In this document: positions 1-6,113 of the stretch, piece by piece
How the letters are laid out: each line of letters starts with the position of its first letter
Position numbering within the stretch: the first letter of the stretch is position 1
NCBI GenBank assembly: GCA_002495235.1
Contig: DAEG01000089.1
Span: forward strand, 1-7,865
DNA: 7,865 nucleotides
Direction: 5' to 3'
Origin: Euryarchaeota archaeon UBA287
GTDB taxonomy: Archaea > Thermoplasmatota > UBA186 > UBA287
The notes under the pieces: model-generated
Told to the model about the DNA's origin: nothing
Seen by the model: the letters and a program-made list of their open reading frames with translations, nothing else
Database searches by the model: none
Position numbers and translations under genes: made by a program

Positions 1-1029
1 AAGTCTCTCACCCAACCTATCATAACCGTGTCCTATGGCTATCTCCTCGAATATGTCCTGCTGGTGCATTATGTCGCTCCTGTAGCACGGGATCCCGACT
101 CGCAGCTCCTCCTCTCTTGCTGCCTTGTATGCAACGTGGCCCATTCTGTTAAGCGCATCGATCATGTCCCCTGTCGGGATATCTGCGCCTACTATCCTAG
201 CCGTCTCTCTCACGTTTACACTCATTTCGGCCCTGTCCAGAGTCGGATATTCCGCCTTATCATCGCCTGTCATGATCTTAACCCTCTCAGCCTTTGCGCC
301 CCTGAACCTCTCCAGAAGATCACATACGATCAGATTGAGGACGGTGCAGGGCACATACTCACTGATTCCCGTAACATCTATGAAAAGCATCCGTGTGGAC
401 CCTGTCAGCGCCGTCACGTTACCATTTATTATCGGCGGCATTGATAGAACCCTGCCATGAGCGTCCTCCAGCAGGGGATACAGTCCCTTATCGCCCTCAA
501 CAAGATGCCTGTATTCGATGCCCTTCTCGTTTTTTTCCAGGATCTCACTTATGCTGATCTCTCCGTCGCCGCCGAGTGGGACAAATCTCTCGTCTCCGTG
601 CGCATTCCTGTATCGGAATGGTGATGAGACCTTATCAAGGTCGTGCAGTCCTATGGCTGCGAACCGTCTGTTCCTTCCAAGCGTGAGATGGAGCAGTTCC
701 TGAAATTCCACAAGCTCTCTTATCGAGCGGTCATCGAACTTTACGCCTCTTAACACCGCGCAGGTTATGAAAGGCCTGATGGCGGGCCTCTCGTTCACGC
801 ATTCTATGCTTGGCGCGCCGGTAGAGTACTCCGTGAGCTCTCTGAAAAAATAATGCCTGAGCGCTCTCTCTATCCCAGGCCTTGAGAAAAGATCCGGCCT
901 GTTGGGATTTATCTCTATGCCATCCTCCTCAACAGAGCAGCCTATGCTTCTGAGCCCTTCTCGCACATCCTGATCTGGAATGTTCAGGTCGCCTGAGATA
1001 TCACCCAGAGGTATGTGGATGGTTACCAT
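1..1029 (-). CDS. pheT: Phenylalanyl-tRNA synthetase beta subunit, archaeal type (3' end cut by window)
   Basis: This is the beta chain of the alpha2-beta2 enzyme that charges tRNA-Phe with phenylalanine in the cytosol. The beta chain carries the editing site that removes mis-attached tyrosine. The gene starts with ATG at 1029 and stays open for 343 codons to the left edge; archaeal PheT is usually about 550 residues, so the C-terminal part is missing. Visible marks are NPNRPDLFSRPGIERALR (residues 41-58), HDLDK (129-133), the B3/B4 editing-domain core YPLLEDAHGRVLSMPPIIN (184-202), LFIDVTG (215-221), and a B5 DNA-binding-like domain from about 266 that ends in RSDIMHQQDIFEEIAIGHGY (317-336). 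The short form, without the N-terminal tRNA-binding domain of bacterial PheT, is typical of archaea and eukaryotes. The start codon shares its A with the stop of the L40e gene upstream (TGATG). There is no good Shine-Dalgarno sequence, so reinitiation after L40e is likely. Confidence 0.95.
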   Translation of the reverse strand, partial: MVTIHIPLGDISGDLNIPDQDVREGLRSIGCSVEEDGIEINPNRPDLFSRPGIERALRHYFFRELTEYSTGAPSIECVNERPAIRPFITCAVLRGVKFDDRSIRELVEFQELLHLTLGRNRRFAAIGLHDLDKVSSPFRYRNAHGDERFVPLGGDGEISISEILEKNEKGIEYRHLVEGDKGLYPLLEDAHGRVLSMPPIINGNVTALTGSTRMLFIDVTGISEYVPCTVLNLIVCDLLERFRGAKAERVKIMTGDDKAEYPTLDRAEMSVNVRETARIVGADIPTGDMIDALNRMGHVAYKAAREEELRVGIPCYRSDIMHQQDIFEEIAIGHGYDRLGERL

Positions 1030-1181
1030 CAGCTCTTAGCCTTTGTTTCCTTGGACTTGACTCTGAGCTCCTTGCTGCCGCACCTTCTGCATCTCTTGGC
1101 TCTCGGAGGGTTTGTGGCGGAGCATTTCATGCACACCTTTTTGTTTAAGACTCTCTCTGTCGCTTCAGGGAATTTGACCAT
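1029..1181 (-). CDS. rpl40e: Large-subunit ribosomal protein L40e
   Basis: This 50-residue basic zinc-ribbon protein of the large ribosomal subunit corresponds to the ribosomal half of eukaryotic ubiquitin-L40. It begins [20 protein letters not shown] and carries four cysteines as CxxC...CxxC (C17, C20, C31, C34), which should bind one zinc ion. The NPPRA stretch between the pairs and the Lys/Arg-rich tail ending KSKETKAKS also fit archaeal L40e, whose length is about 47-50 residues. ATG at 1181 is chosen because it gives the family N-terminus. The stop TGA (1031-1029) overlaps the pheT start by one base. A TATA-like box lies about 24 bases upstream, over the lonB stop, so the gene probably has its own leaderless promoter besides possible read-through from lonB. 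It is easily missed by gene finders because of its size. Confidence 0.93.
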   Translation of the reverse strand: MVKFPEATERVLNKKVCMKCSATNPPRAKRCRRCGSKELRVKSKETKAKS

Positions 1182-1199
1182 ATGGGTAATGCATCAGCG

Positions 1200-1210
1200 C
1201 TTATTTAAGG
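1200..1210 (-). promoter_or_regulatory. TATA-box-like promoter for L40e-pheT, overlapping the lonB stop codon
   Basis: On the minus strand this reads CCTTAAATAAG. The TTAAATAA core is centred about 24 bases before the L40e ATG, close to the 26-27 base spacing between box and transcription start in archaea. Transcription would therefore begin at or within a few bases of the ATG. The TAA stop of lonB (1207-1205) lies inside the box. The match is by eye and the transcription start is inferred. Confidence 0.55.
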
Positions 1211-3121
1211 GTTTGTCAGCGGCTTTGATTGGGTCCTTGGCAATAGCTTTGAGATCTTCTTTATCAGGCTATCTTTATCCGGCCCTACCAGAGCCATCTC
1301 AAGTACGTCCTTTATCGTTCTGACCGGTATCACCTCTATCCTGTTCTCGAATGTGGAGTCGAGCATCACGTCGTTCAGATTGCTGTCCGGTATGAGGACC
1401 TTCTTGAGCCCTGCCTTTATGGCGCCCTCAACCTTCGCACTGACACCTCCGACTGGTAGTATCTCTCCGCGCACGGACAGAGAACCGGTCATTGCTATGG
1501 ACTGGTCTACTGCCACACCCTCGAGTGCAGACATGACAGCCGTCGCTATTGAAACGCTTGCGCTGTCTCCCTCCACACCCTCGTACGTTCCTATGAACTG
1601 TATGTGTATGTCATATTTTGAGATGTCTTTTCCTGACATCTTCTTTATGACCGCACTGACATTCTGGACGGCCTCTTTTGCTATCTCGCCCAGCTTTCCT
1701 GTCGCGATTATCCTGCCCTCCTCACTGGACTGTGAAGGAGTCACCTCTGCAACGATGGGCATAACTATACCAGAAAGCTCGTTGAGACCGGTGTCCGTGC
1801 CCATGACGGCTAGGCCATTTACTATTCCCACCTCTTCTCCCCCTGTGCGTATGGTGCTGTAGTCAGTCATCCTCTCGATGTATCTGTCCACGACCTGTTG
1901 CTCCAGAGGTCTGGCTATCGCCTTTGCTTTTAGCACATCCTCCACATCCACGAACTGCTTTTTCTGCTCAACAGCTATGTCGCCGGCAACTCTCACGAGA
2001 CCGCCAAGCTCTCTGAGCCTCATCGTCAGTTTTCCTTTTCTCCCGGCTCTTCTCTGCGCCTCTTTTATTATCTCAGCCACAGCGTCTTTTTTGAAGTGCG
2101 GTATCTTCTTGTCCTTCGTGACTTCCTGCGCAACGAACTGTATCAGGTTCTTTCTGTTCTCTTCGCTGTCGTCCATCTCGCTGCGCATGTAGACCTCATA
2201 TCCATAGCCCTTTATCCTTGAGCGCAGCGCGGGATGCATGTTCTCTATCGTCTGAAGATTGCCGGCGGCCACAAGTATGAAATCACAGGGCACAGGCTCT
2301 GTCTTCACGAGCGCTCCAGCGCTCCTCTCGCTCTGTCCCGTTATCTGGAACTTTTTTTCCTGCATAGCGGTCAGCAGGTGCTGCTGTGTGTCCAGGTCCA
2401 TGGTGCCTATCTCGTCGACGTAGAGCACCCCTCTGTGAGCTCGGTGTATGTCACCAGGCTCAACCCTGTCATGAGCCGGTGTCTCCAGTCCTCCGGACTG
2501 ATAAGGGTCATGCCTCACATCGCCCAGCAGGGCGCCGGAACGCGAGCCTGTTGCATCCACGAAAGGTGCCTTTTCCCCTGGTTTGTGCGAGACGAGGAGC
2601 TTTGGTATCATCACCTTAGGTCCGCCCCTATTGTAGTTTGACATGATTATCACCATGAACAAAACCATCAGAGCTAGGAATATGACGTCAATGCTCTGAT
2701 ACATGACAAAGGCCACCAGCGCAAATATGATTGTGAAGATTATCAGGCCTGTCAGTAGCCAGTCTCTGGAACCCCTTGTCTGGGCTGCTTTTGCTTTGTA
2801 GCTGTCAACGATCTCCCTGCCCTTTCCCGCGGGAACGACCCTGACCTTTGGCATGTCAGGATCCTCTGGATTTGGATATATCAGGATGTCCTCCAGCTCT
2901 TCGGATGGCAAAAGCTCGGTCATGGCTCTGGCAAGCATGCTCTTTCCTGTGCCTGGGTCACCTATGAGCAGGACATTTCTCCTCTGCTCGGCCGCCTTTT
3001 TTACAACCTCTACAGCCTCCTCCTGTCCTACGACCTGATCCACCTGAAGCTGAGGAACCTCTATCTCCGCGGTGTTCTCAAACTGTTGATTCTTTATCCA
3101 CTCTTCTACACTTTCTTCCAT
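1205..3121 (-). CDS. lonB: Archaeal Lon protease, membrane-anchored LonB type
   Basis: This is an ATP-dependent serine protease that degrades misfolded and regulatory proteins, held on the inner face of the cell membrane. At 638 residues it has full family length and lacks the large N-terminal domain of bacterial LonA. The order is: AAA+ domain with Walker A GDPGTGKS (54-61); two membrane helices at about 121-142 and 144-161 inserted in the AAA+ module, the hallmark of LonB; Walker B GVLYVDEIGTM (231-241); a sensor-1 region around AAGN (285-288); an alpha-helical lid; and a C-terminal protease domain with GVEGDSASVS (515-524, nucleophile Ser520) and GGVSAKVEGAIKAG (558-571, Lys563), the Ser-Lys dyad. 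ATG 3121 is preceded by a GAGGT Shine-Dalgarno sequence. Nothing key is missing. The gene follows the DUF211 gene after 42 bases but has its own TATA-like box, and L40e-pheT lies downstream on the same strand. Confidence 0.97.
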   Translation of the reverse strand: MEESVEEWIKNQQFENTAEIEVPQLQVDQVVGQEEAVEVVKKAAEQRRNVLLIGDPGTGKSMLARAMTELLPSEELEDILIYPNPEDPDMPKVRVVPAGKGREIVDSYKAKAAQTRGSRDWLLTGLIIFTIIFALVAFVMYQSIDVIFLALMVLFMVIIMSNYNRGGPKVMIPKLLVSHKPGEKAPFVDATGSRSGALLGDVRHDPYQSGGLETPAHDRVEPGDIHRAHRGVLYVDEIGTMDLDTQQHLLTAMQEKKFQITGQSERSAGALVKTEPVPCDFILVAAGNLQTIENMHPALRSRIKGYGYEVYMRSEMDDSEENRKNLIQFVAQEVTKDKKIPHFKKDAVAEIIKEAQRRAGRKGKLTMRLRELGGLVRVAGDIAVEQKKQFVDVEDVLKAKAIARPLEQQVVDRYIERMTDYSTIRTGGEEVGIVNGLAVMGTDTGLNELSGIVMPIVAEVTPSQSSEEGRIIATGKLGEIAKEAVQNVSAVIKKMSGKDISKYDIHIQFIGTYEGVEGDSASVSIATAVMSALEGVAVDQSIAMTGSLSVRGEILPVGGVSAKVEGAIKAGLKKVLIPDSNLNDVMLDSTFENRIEVIPVRTIKDVLEMALVGPDKDSLIKKISKLLPRTQSKPLTNP

Positions 3122-3122
3122 A

Positions 3123-3152
3123 TTAACCTCTGCTATTGTTTTTTTTGGTTAA
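3123..3152. repeat. Short inverted repeat in the lonB promoter (TTAACC ... GGTTAA)
   Basis: Six-base arms at 3123-3128 and 3147-3152 are perfect inverted copies separated by 18 bases. One arm covers part of the TATA box and the other the Shine-Dalgarno region. The arms are about 24 bases apart centre to centre, roughly two helical turns, which would suit a dimeric regulator. A match this short can arise by chance, so the operator reading is tentative. Confidence 0.35.
3125..3130 (-). promoter_or_regulatory. Shine-Dalgarno sequence of lonB
   Basis: The minus strand reads GAGGTT followed by AAT and then the ATG at 3121. GAGGT is complementary to the CCUCC-containing 3' end of 16S rRNA and sits at a normal distance, which supports the chosen start. 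It contrasts with L40e, nhaC and htpX, which have no such site. Confidence 0.7.
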
Positions 3153-3160
3153 ATATTTAT
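3149..3160 (-). promoter_or_regulatory. TATA box of lonB
   Basis: The minus strand reads ATAAATATTTAA just after the DUF211 stop codon, in an A-rich stretch. Its centre is about 33-35 bases before the lonB ATG, so the predicted mRNA leader is only some 7-10 bases and would begin almost at the Shine-Dalgarno sequence. The box is partly covered by one arm of an inverted repeat (3123-3152). Confidence 0.6.
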
Positions 3161-3163
3161 TCA

Positions 3164-3448
3164 CTAATCCTGTGGTGTCTCCACGTCCTCGACGATCCTC
3201 TGTCCAGAGACAACGTTGTCGACTGAGTGGATCACAGCGTCAAAAGCCTCCAGAGCATTTCTCACTTCGTCATAGTCTACGGCTGTGCCCTCTATCACTA
3301 TCTTGACGGTGTCAGTCTCCTGATCCACCTCTGACAGCGATATGTTCACGCCGCTCACCTCAGGGATCCTGCTGAGCTCCTCTGCCAGCTCTATTATCCC
3401 GGGGTTGTGGGGTTTCAGCACGTCAAGCACCAGTCTCTTTATGCTCAC
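3164..3448 (-). CDS. DUF211 family protein (archaeal, function unknown)
   Basis: This 94-residue soluble protein matches the archaeal DUF211 family in length and in its key stretches: IKRLVLDVLKPHNPGIIELA near the N-terminus, VSGVNISLSEVDQETDTVKI in the middle, and the AVIHSVDNVVSG end. The alternation of strands and helices agrees with the small ferredoxin-like fold known for the family. The biochemical role is unknown and I do not assign one. The start is GTG at 3448, which gives the family N-terminus; no in-frame ATG lies close upstream. A strong AGGAGGT sequence lies 15 bases before this GTG, farther than usual. The gene ends 42 bases before lonB, which has its own promoter, so co-transcription is possible but not needed. 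Confidence 0.88.
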   Translation of the reverse strand: MSIKRLVLDVLKPHNPGIIELAEELSRIPEVSGVNISLSEVDQETDTVKIVIEGTAVDYDEVRNALEAFDAVIHSVDNVVSGQRIVEDVETPQD

Positions 3449-3463
3449 GAGTTGAAATGGGAT

Positions 3464-3470
3464 ACCTCCT
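3464..3470 (-). promoter_or_regulatory. Strong Shine-Dalgarno sequence, unusually far from the DUF211 GTG start
   Basis: The minus strand reads AGGAGGT, a full match to the archaeal anti-Shine-Dalgarno. There are 15 bases between it and the GTG at 3448, whereas 4-10 is usual. The in-frame triplets in between (ATC, CCA, TTT, CAA, CTC) offer no normal start codon, so GTG 3448 remains the best start. Confidence 0.5.
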
Positions 3471-3517
3471 ATTTCTCTTTTGTCCCATTCTCTGCTCTGA
3501 CCTTCAACGGCGTATGC

Positions 3518-3548
3518 GCGTCATTTATCTCCGGCCTGCTTATGACGC
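3518..3548. repeat. Seven-base inverted repeat in the divergent promoter region (GCGTCAT ... ATGACGC)
   Basis: The arms at 3518-3524 and 3542-3548 are perfect inverted copies with a 17-base spacer, 24 bases apart centre to centre. A candidate minus-strand TATA element for DUF211 lies between and partly under the arms. An operator is possible. By rough count, about one such repeat is expected in every four random regions of this size, so support is weak. Confidence 0.35.
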
Positions 3549-3627
3549 CAAAATTCGCAGCAAGGATCGTTGTAGCATCTCTGATTTTTCATCTTTTGAA
3601 TATCAACTGCATAACCGCACCAGATTG

Positions 3628-3643
3628 TCAGAAATTTTAAATA
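3628..3643 (+). promoter_or_regulatory. BRE/TATA promoter of nhaC, predicted leaderless
   Basis: TTTTAAATA (3635-3643) is the clearest archaeal TATA box in the window, preceded by the purine-rich TCAGAAA, which suits a TFB recognition element. Its centre lies 25 bases before the ATG at 3664, so transcription should start at or next to the A of the start codon. The absence of a Shine-Dalgarno sequence before that ATG agrees with a leaderless mRNA. Confidence 0.7.
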
Positions 3644-3663
3644 GCACATCTTGCATAATCCAT

Positions 3664-5265
3664 ATGCTTCTGGAATCTTTCCCATGGCTCTCCCTTGTGC
3701 CTCCGATCGTTGCGATAGTCCTGTGCTTCGCCACTCGGGAGGTCCTGCCATCTCTGTTCATAGGCATATTCCTCGGGGCACTGATACTCAAGGACCTCAA
3801 CCCGATATTCGCCATAGCAGACACCACGCTGATAGTTAGGAACAACCTCGCGGATCCGTGGAACGCCACCGTCTTCCTCTTTGACTTTATTGTTGGCGGC
3901 ATGGTCGGATTGATATACTATTCGGGCGGGGCTTATGGTTTTGGAAACCTTCTCGCGTCGAGGATAAAGAGCAGGAGGGGCATAGAGCTTGCGGCCTCGG
4001 CGCTGGGCATGCTGATATTCTTCGATGACTACTCAAGTTCCGTCATAGCGGGCAATGGCATGAGGCCGGCGTGCGAGCATGCAAAGGTGAGCAGGGAGCG
4101 GTTCTCGTACATAATAGACGCCACGAGTGCTCCCATTGCTACGATCGGTGTCATTTCTGTGTGGACCGGCTATCAGGTTGGTGTGATAAAGGACGTGTTC
4201 GAGTCAATGAACCTCTCCATCTCGCCCATGAGTGTGTTCCTTCCCGGTGTTATCATGTACAGCTTCTACAGCTTCTTTGCCATAACGCTGGTGCTTTTCT
4301 CATCAGCCAGCAGAAGGGACTTCGGACCCATGCTCAGGGCGGAGTACAGGACCTCAACGACAGGTAAGCTCATGGACGATAATGCAGAGCCTCTGATGAA
4401 CACGGACAAGCTGGCCGTAAAGGAGGGCGCAAGTGAGAGAGCCTGGAACATGCTCATACCAATCATTGTGCTGGTTTCTATCACCATGACAGCGCTGTAT
4501 ACCCTAGGTTTTAACGCCTCCGGTTCTCCATCCTTTATACCGTTCACGGAAGCCCTGAATGCCGTTGGCGATACGGACACCGGAGTTATGGACGCCCTTC
4601 TGTTCGGTGCACTAGGCGCGGTCATAGTGGCCATCACCCTCTATATGTCACAGGGTTTCAAGTTATCAGAGCTCCTGAAAGCGTTCGGCAATGGCGCCGA
4701 GATGATGATCACAGCAAACCTCATCCTGCTGCTGGCATGGTCCATAGGCAGCATATGCAACATGGTTGGCACAGGACAGTACGTCGTGGACCTCGTCACT
4801 CCCATCATGCAGAACAGCACGTGGGCTCTGCCCATACTAGTGTTCCTGGTGAGTTTTTTCATAGGGTTCTCTACCGGCACCTCATGGGGCACTATGGCTA
4901 TTGTACTGCCCATAGCGATACCACTCGGTTACGCGCTCGGCGTTCCGCTTCCGATAGCCATAGCTCCAGTCCTGACTGGTGGCGTTTGTGGAGATCACTG
5001 TTCCCCGATAAGCGATACGACGGTCATGGCATCTATGTTTTCTGGTAGTGATCATCTGGCGCACGTCAAAACGCAGATGCCTTACGCGCTTCTCGGGGCT
5101 GCTGTGACAGTTGTTGCCTATCTCATAGTCTCAATAGATTTCAACTCAAAGGCTCTCTGGGCTGTGGCTCTGGTCGGAGGAGTGATCCTGACGATGCTGC
5201 TCCATTACGTGCTCTCCGCCATCGATGCAAAGAGGAAGGGGATAAAGCTCCCATTGGAAAAGTAG
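3664..5265 (+). CDS. Na+/H+ antiporter, NhaC family
   Basis: This 533-residue integral membrane protein with about eleven to twelve hydrophobic segments belongs to the NhaC family (IT superfamily). Members exchange Na+ for H+, and some exchange an organic acid pair such as malate/lactate, so the exact substrate is open. Family signatures are SLVPPIVAIVLCFATREVLP (10-29), FFDDYSSSVIAGNGMRP (119-135), SAPIATIGVISVWTGYQ (155-171), FSTGTSWGTMAIVLPIAIP (402-420) and GGVCGDHCSPISDTTVMAS (439-457). The last carries conserved acidic and polar residues of the transport core. A hydrophilic loop of about 50 residues (214-262) separates the two halves. The frame is open back to 3457, but I chose ATG 3664 because the family N-terminus begins there and a strong TATA box lies 25 bases upstream. 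The CBS gene follows after 25 bases, probably in the same transcript. Confidence 0.93.
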   Translation: MLLESFPWLSLVPPIVAIVLCFATREVLPSLFIGIFLGALILKDLNPIFAIADTTLIVRNNLADPWNATVFLFDFIVGGMVGLIYYSGGAYGFGNLLASRIKSRRGIELAASALGMLIFFDDYSSSVIAGNGMRPACEHAKVSRERFSYIIDATSAPIATIGVISVWTGYQVGVIKDVFESMNLSISPMSVFLPGVIMYSFYSFFAITLVLFSSASRRDFGPMLRAEYRTSTTGKLMDDNAEPLMNTDKLAVKEGASERAWNMLIPIIVLVSITMTALYTLGFNASGSPSFIPFTEALNAVGDTDTGVMDALLFGALGAVIVAITLYMSQGFKLSELLKAFGNGAEMMITANLILLLAWSIGSICNMVGTGQYVVDLVTPIMQNSTWALPILVFLVSFFIGFSTGTSWGTMAIVLPIAIPLGYALGVPLPIAIAPVLTGGVCGDHCSPISDTTVMASMFSGSDHLAHVKTQMPYALLGAAVTVVAYLIVSIDFNSKALWAVALVGGVILTMLLHYVLSAIDAKRKGIKLPLEK

Positions 5266-5290
5266 AAAAAGGCACGGGCCAATAGAGATT

Positions 5291-6088
5291 ATGTCATCAA
5301 AGCTCAGGGCAAAGGACATAATGAGCAGAGAGGTAATAGGTGTGGACAAGGACGAGAGCATTGAGAGAGTCATACACCTGATGGAGAAAGAGAGGATCAC
5401 AAAATTCCCGGTCCTAGAGGACGGGAAGCTGATAGGGCTGGTGAGCGACGAGGAGATCGTGGATAAGCTAGGCTCTGTCAGGACAAGGACTATAACGCCC
5501 AGCGCCCTTCACGTCTCCAGCATCATGATCAGAGACTTCTTCAGCGTAACCACCGAGGAAGAGGTGTCAAGGATAGTCGAGAGGGCAAAGCTCGGCGGCA
5601 TAGGGATCTTCCCTGTTCTTGAGGACGGAAGACTTGCGGGAGTGATAACGAAATCAGACCTCCTCCAGCTGGTGAAGTCCGATAAGAAACTCGGGGAGAT
5701 CATGATCACCCCTGTGAAATCCGTCGCGCCGGACGACAGGATCGTTCACGCGAGGAGGATCATGGTGGACAACGGGATAGAGCGCCTGCCGGTGCTAAAA
5801 GAGGGTAAGGTGGAGGGCATAATCGCGGCCATGGATCTCGCGCTGTTCCTGTACGAGTTCCGCATGCGTGTGGAGAACAAATACCAGCAGGCAAGGCTTG
5901 ACGGCCTTCTCGTTGAGCACGCGATGAAGCGCGACATCGAAAAAGCGTCAAGGGATATGAGCGCAAAAGAGGCAGCAGAGCTCATGCAGAGAGAGAACGT
6001 TGGGTGCCTACCCATAGTGGACGTCTCAGGAAAGATAGAAGGCATGGTCACAAGGACCGACCTGATAAAGGAGATAGAAAACTCTTAA
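5291..6088 (+). CDS. Stand-alone protein with four CBS domains
   Basis: This 265-residue soluble protein consists of four tandem CBS domains, at about 5-60, 75-128, 135-187 and 208-263, with no catalytic or DNA-binding domain attached. Each begins with a Met-containing turn (DIMSREVIGV, SIMIRDFFSV, EIMITPVKSV, EHAMKRDIEK) and has the core FPVLEDG/LPVLKEG/LPIVDVSG pattern. Pairs of CBS domains form modules that often bind AMP, ATP or SAM. The ribose-phosphate motif G-h-h-S/T-x-x-D is intact in domain 2 (G117...T120..D123) and domain 4 (G251...T254..D257), but altered in domain 1 (Glu55 for Asp) and domain 3 (Ala179 for Ser/Thr). A charged helix-like linker (about 187-207) separates domains 3 and 4. 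The gene lies 25 bases after nhaC with no clear TATA box or Shine-Dalgarno sequence, so it probably shares the nhaC mRNA. Regulation of the antiporter is inference from position only. Confidence 0.9.
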   Translation: MSSKLRAKDIMSREVIGVDKDESIERVIHLMEKERITKFPVLEDGKLIGLVSDEEIVDKLGSVRTRTITPSALHVSSIMIRDFFSVTTEEEVSRIVERAKLGGIGIFPVLEDGRLAGVITKSDLLQLVKSDKKLGEIMITPVKSVAPDDRIVHARRIMVDNGIERLPVLKEGKVEGIIAAMDLALFLYEFRMRVENKYQQARLDGLLVEHAMKRDIEKASRDMSAKEAAELMQRENVGCLPIVDVSGKIEGMVTRTDLIKEIENS

Positions 6089-6092
6089 ATCT
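6081..6092 (+). promoter_or_regulatory. TATA-box-like promoter of htpX, overlapping the CBS gene stop codon
   Basis: The core TTAAAT (6085-6090) is centred 26-27 bases before the htpX ATG at 6114, exactly the spacing expected for transcription from the A of the start codon. The preceding AGAAAAC is purine-rich like a TFB recognition element. The TAA stop of the CBS gene (6086-6088) is part of the box. The bases between box and ATG are pyrimidine-rich and hold no Shine-Dalgarno sequence, again consistent with a leaderless mRNA. Confidence 0.6.
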
Positions 6093-6113
6093 CCGGATTT
6101 CCCTCCCCTCTCT

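Larger units (their letters stand above)
3449..3663. promoter_or_regulatory. Divergent control region between DUF211 and nhaC
   Basis: This 215-base gap between divergent genes holds the nhaC TATA box on its right side and the DUF211 Shine-Dalgarno sequence on its left. A possible weak DUF211 TATA box (minus strand AGATAAATGA, 3530-3521) lies in the middle, next to a 7-base inverted repeat. The nhaC reading frame is open leftward back to 3457, but those 69 codons do not look like part of the antiporter. I see no RNA gene or protein gene in the gap. Confidence 0.5.

Noticed and set aside
28..703. Open frames on the plus strand across 28-703
   Set aside because: They lie opposite pheT, which has clear family motifs throughout; the plus-strand products are low-complexity and resemble nothing known.
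1168..1194. Short upstream frame (ATG at 1194) overlapping the L40e start
   Set aside because: The predicted transcription start lies downstream of it, and the nine-codon product has no recognisable character.
1015..1323. A 102-codon plus-strand frame
   Set aside because: It crosses the antisense of pheT, L40e and the end of lonB, and its product looks like an antisense shadow. The minus strand here holds three recognised genes.
3139..3146. Run of eight T on the plus strand as a terminator
   Set aside because: Both flanking genes are on the minus strand, where this is an A run. It is better read as A-rich promoter DNA of lonB.
3457..3663. Extended N-terminus for the NhaC protein starting at 3457
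   Set aside because: The extra 69 residues are unlike the family, and a strong TATA box lies inside the stretch, 25 bases before the better ATG at 3664.
3521..3751. A 76-codon minus-strand frame rich in cysteine
   Set aside because: About half overlaps the antisense of nhaC and the rest lies in the promoter region; no ribosome site or family resemblance was seen.
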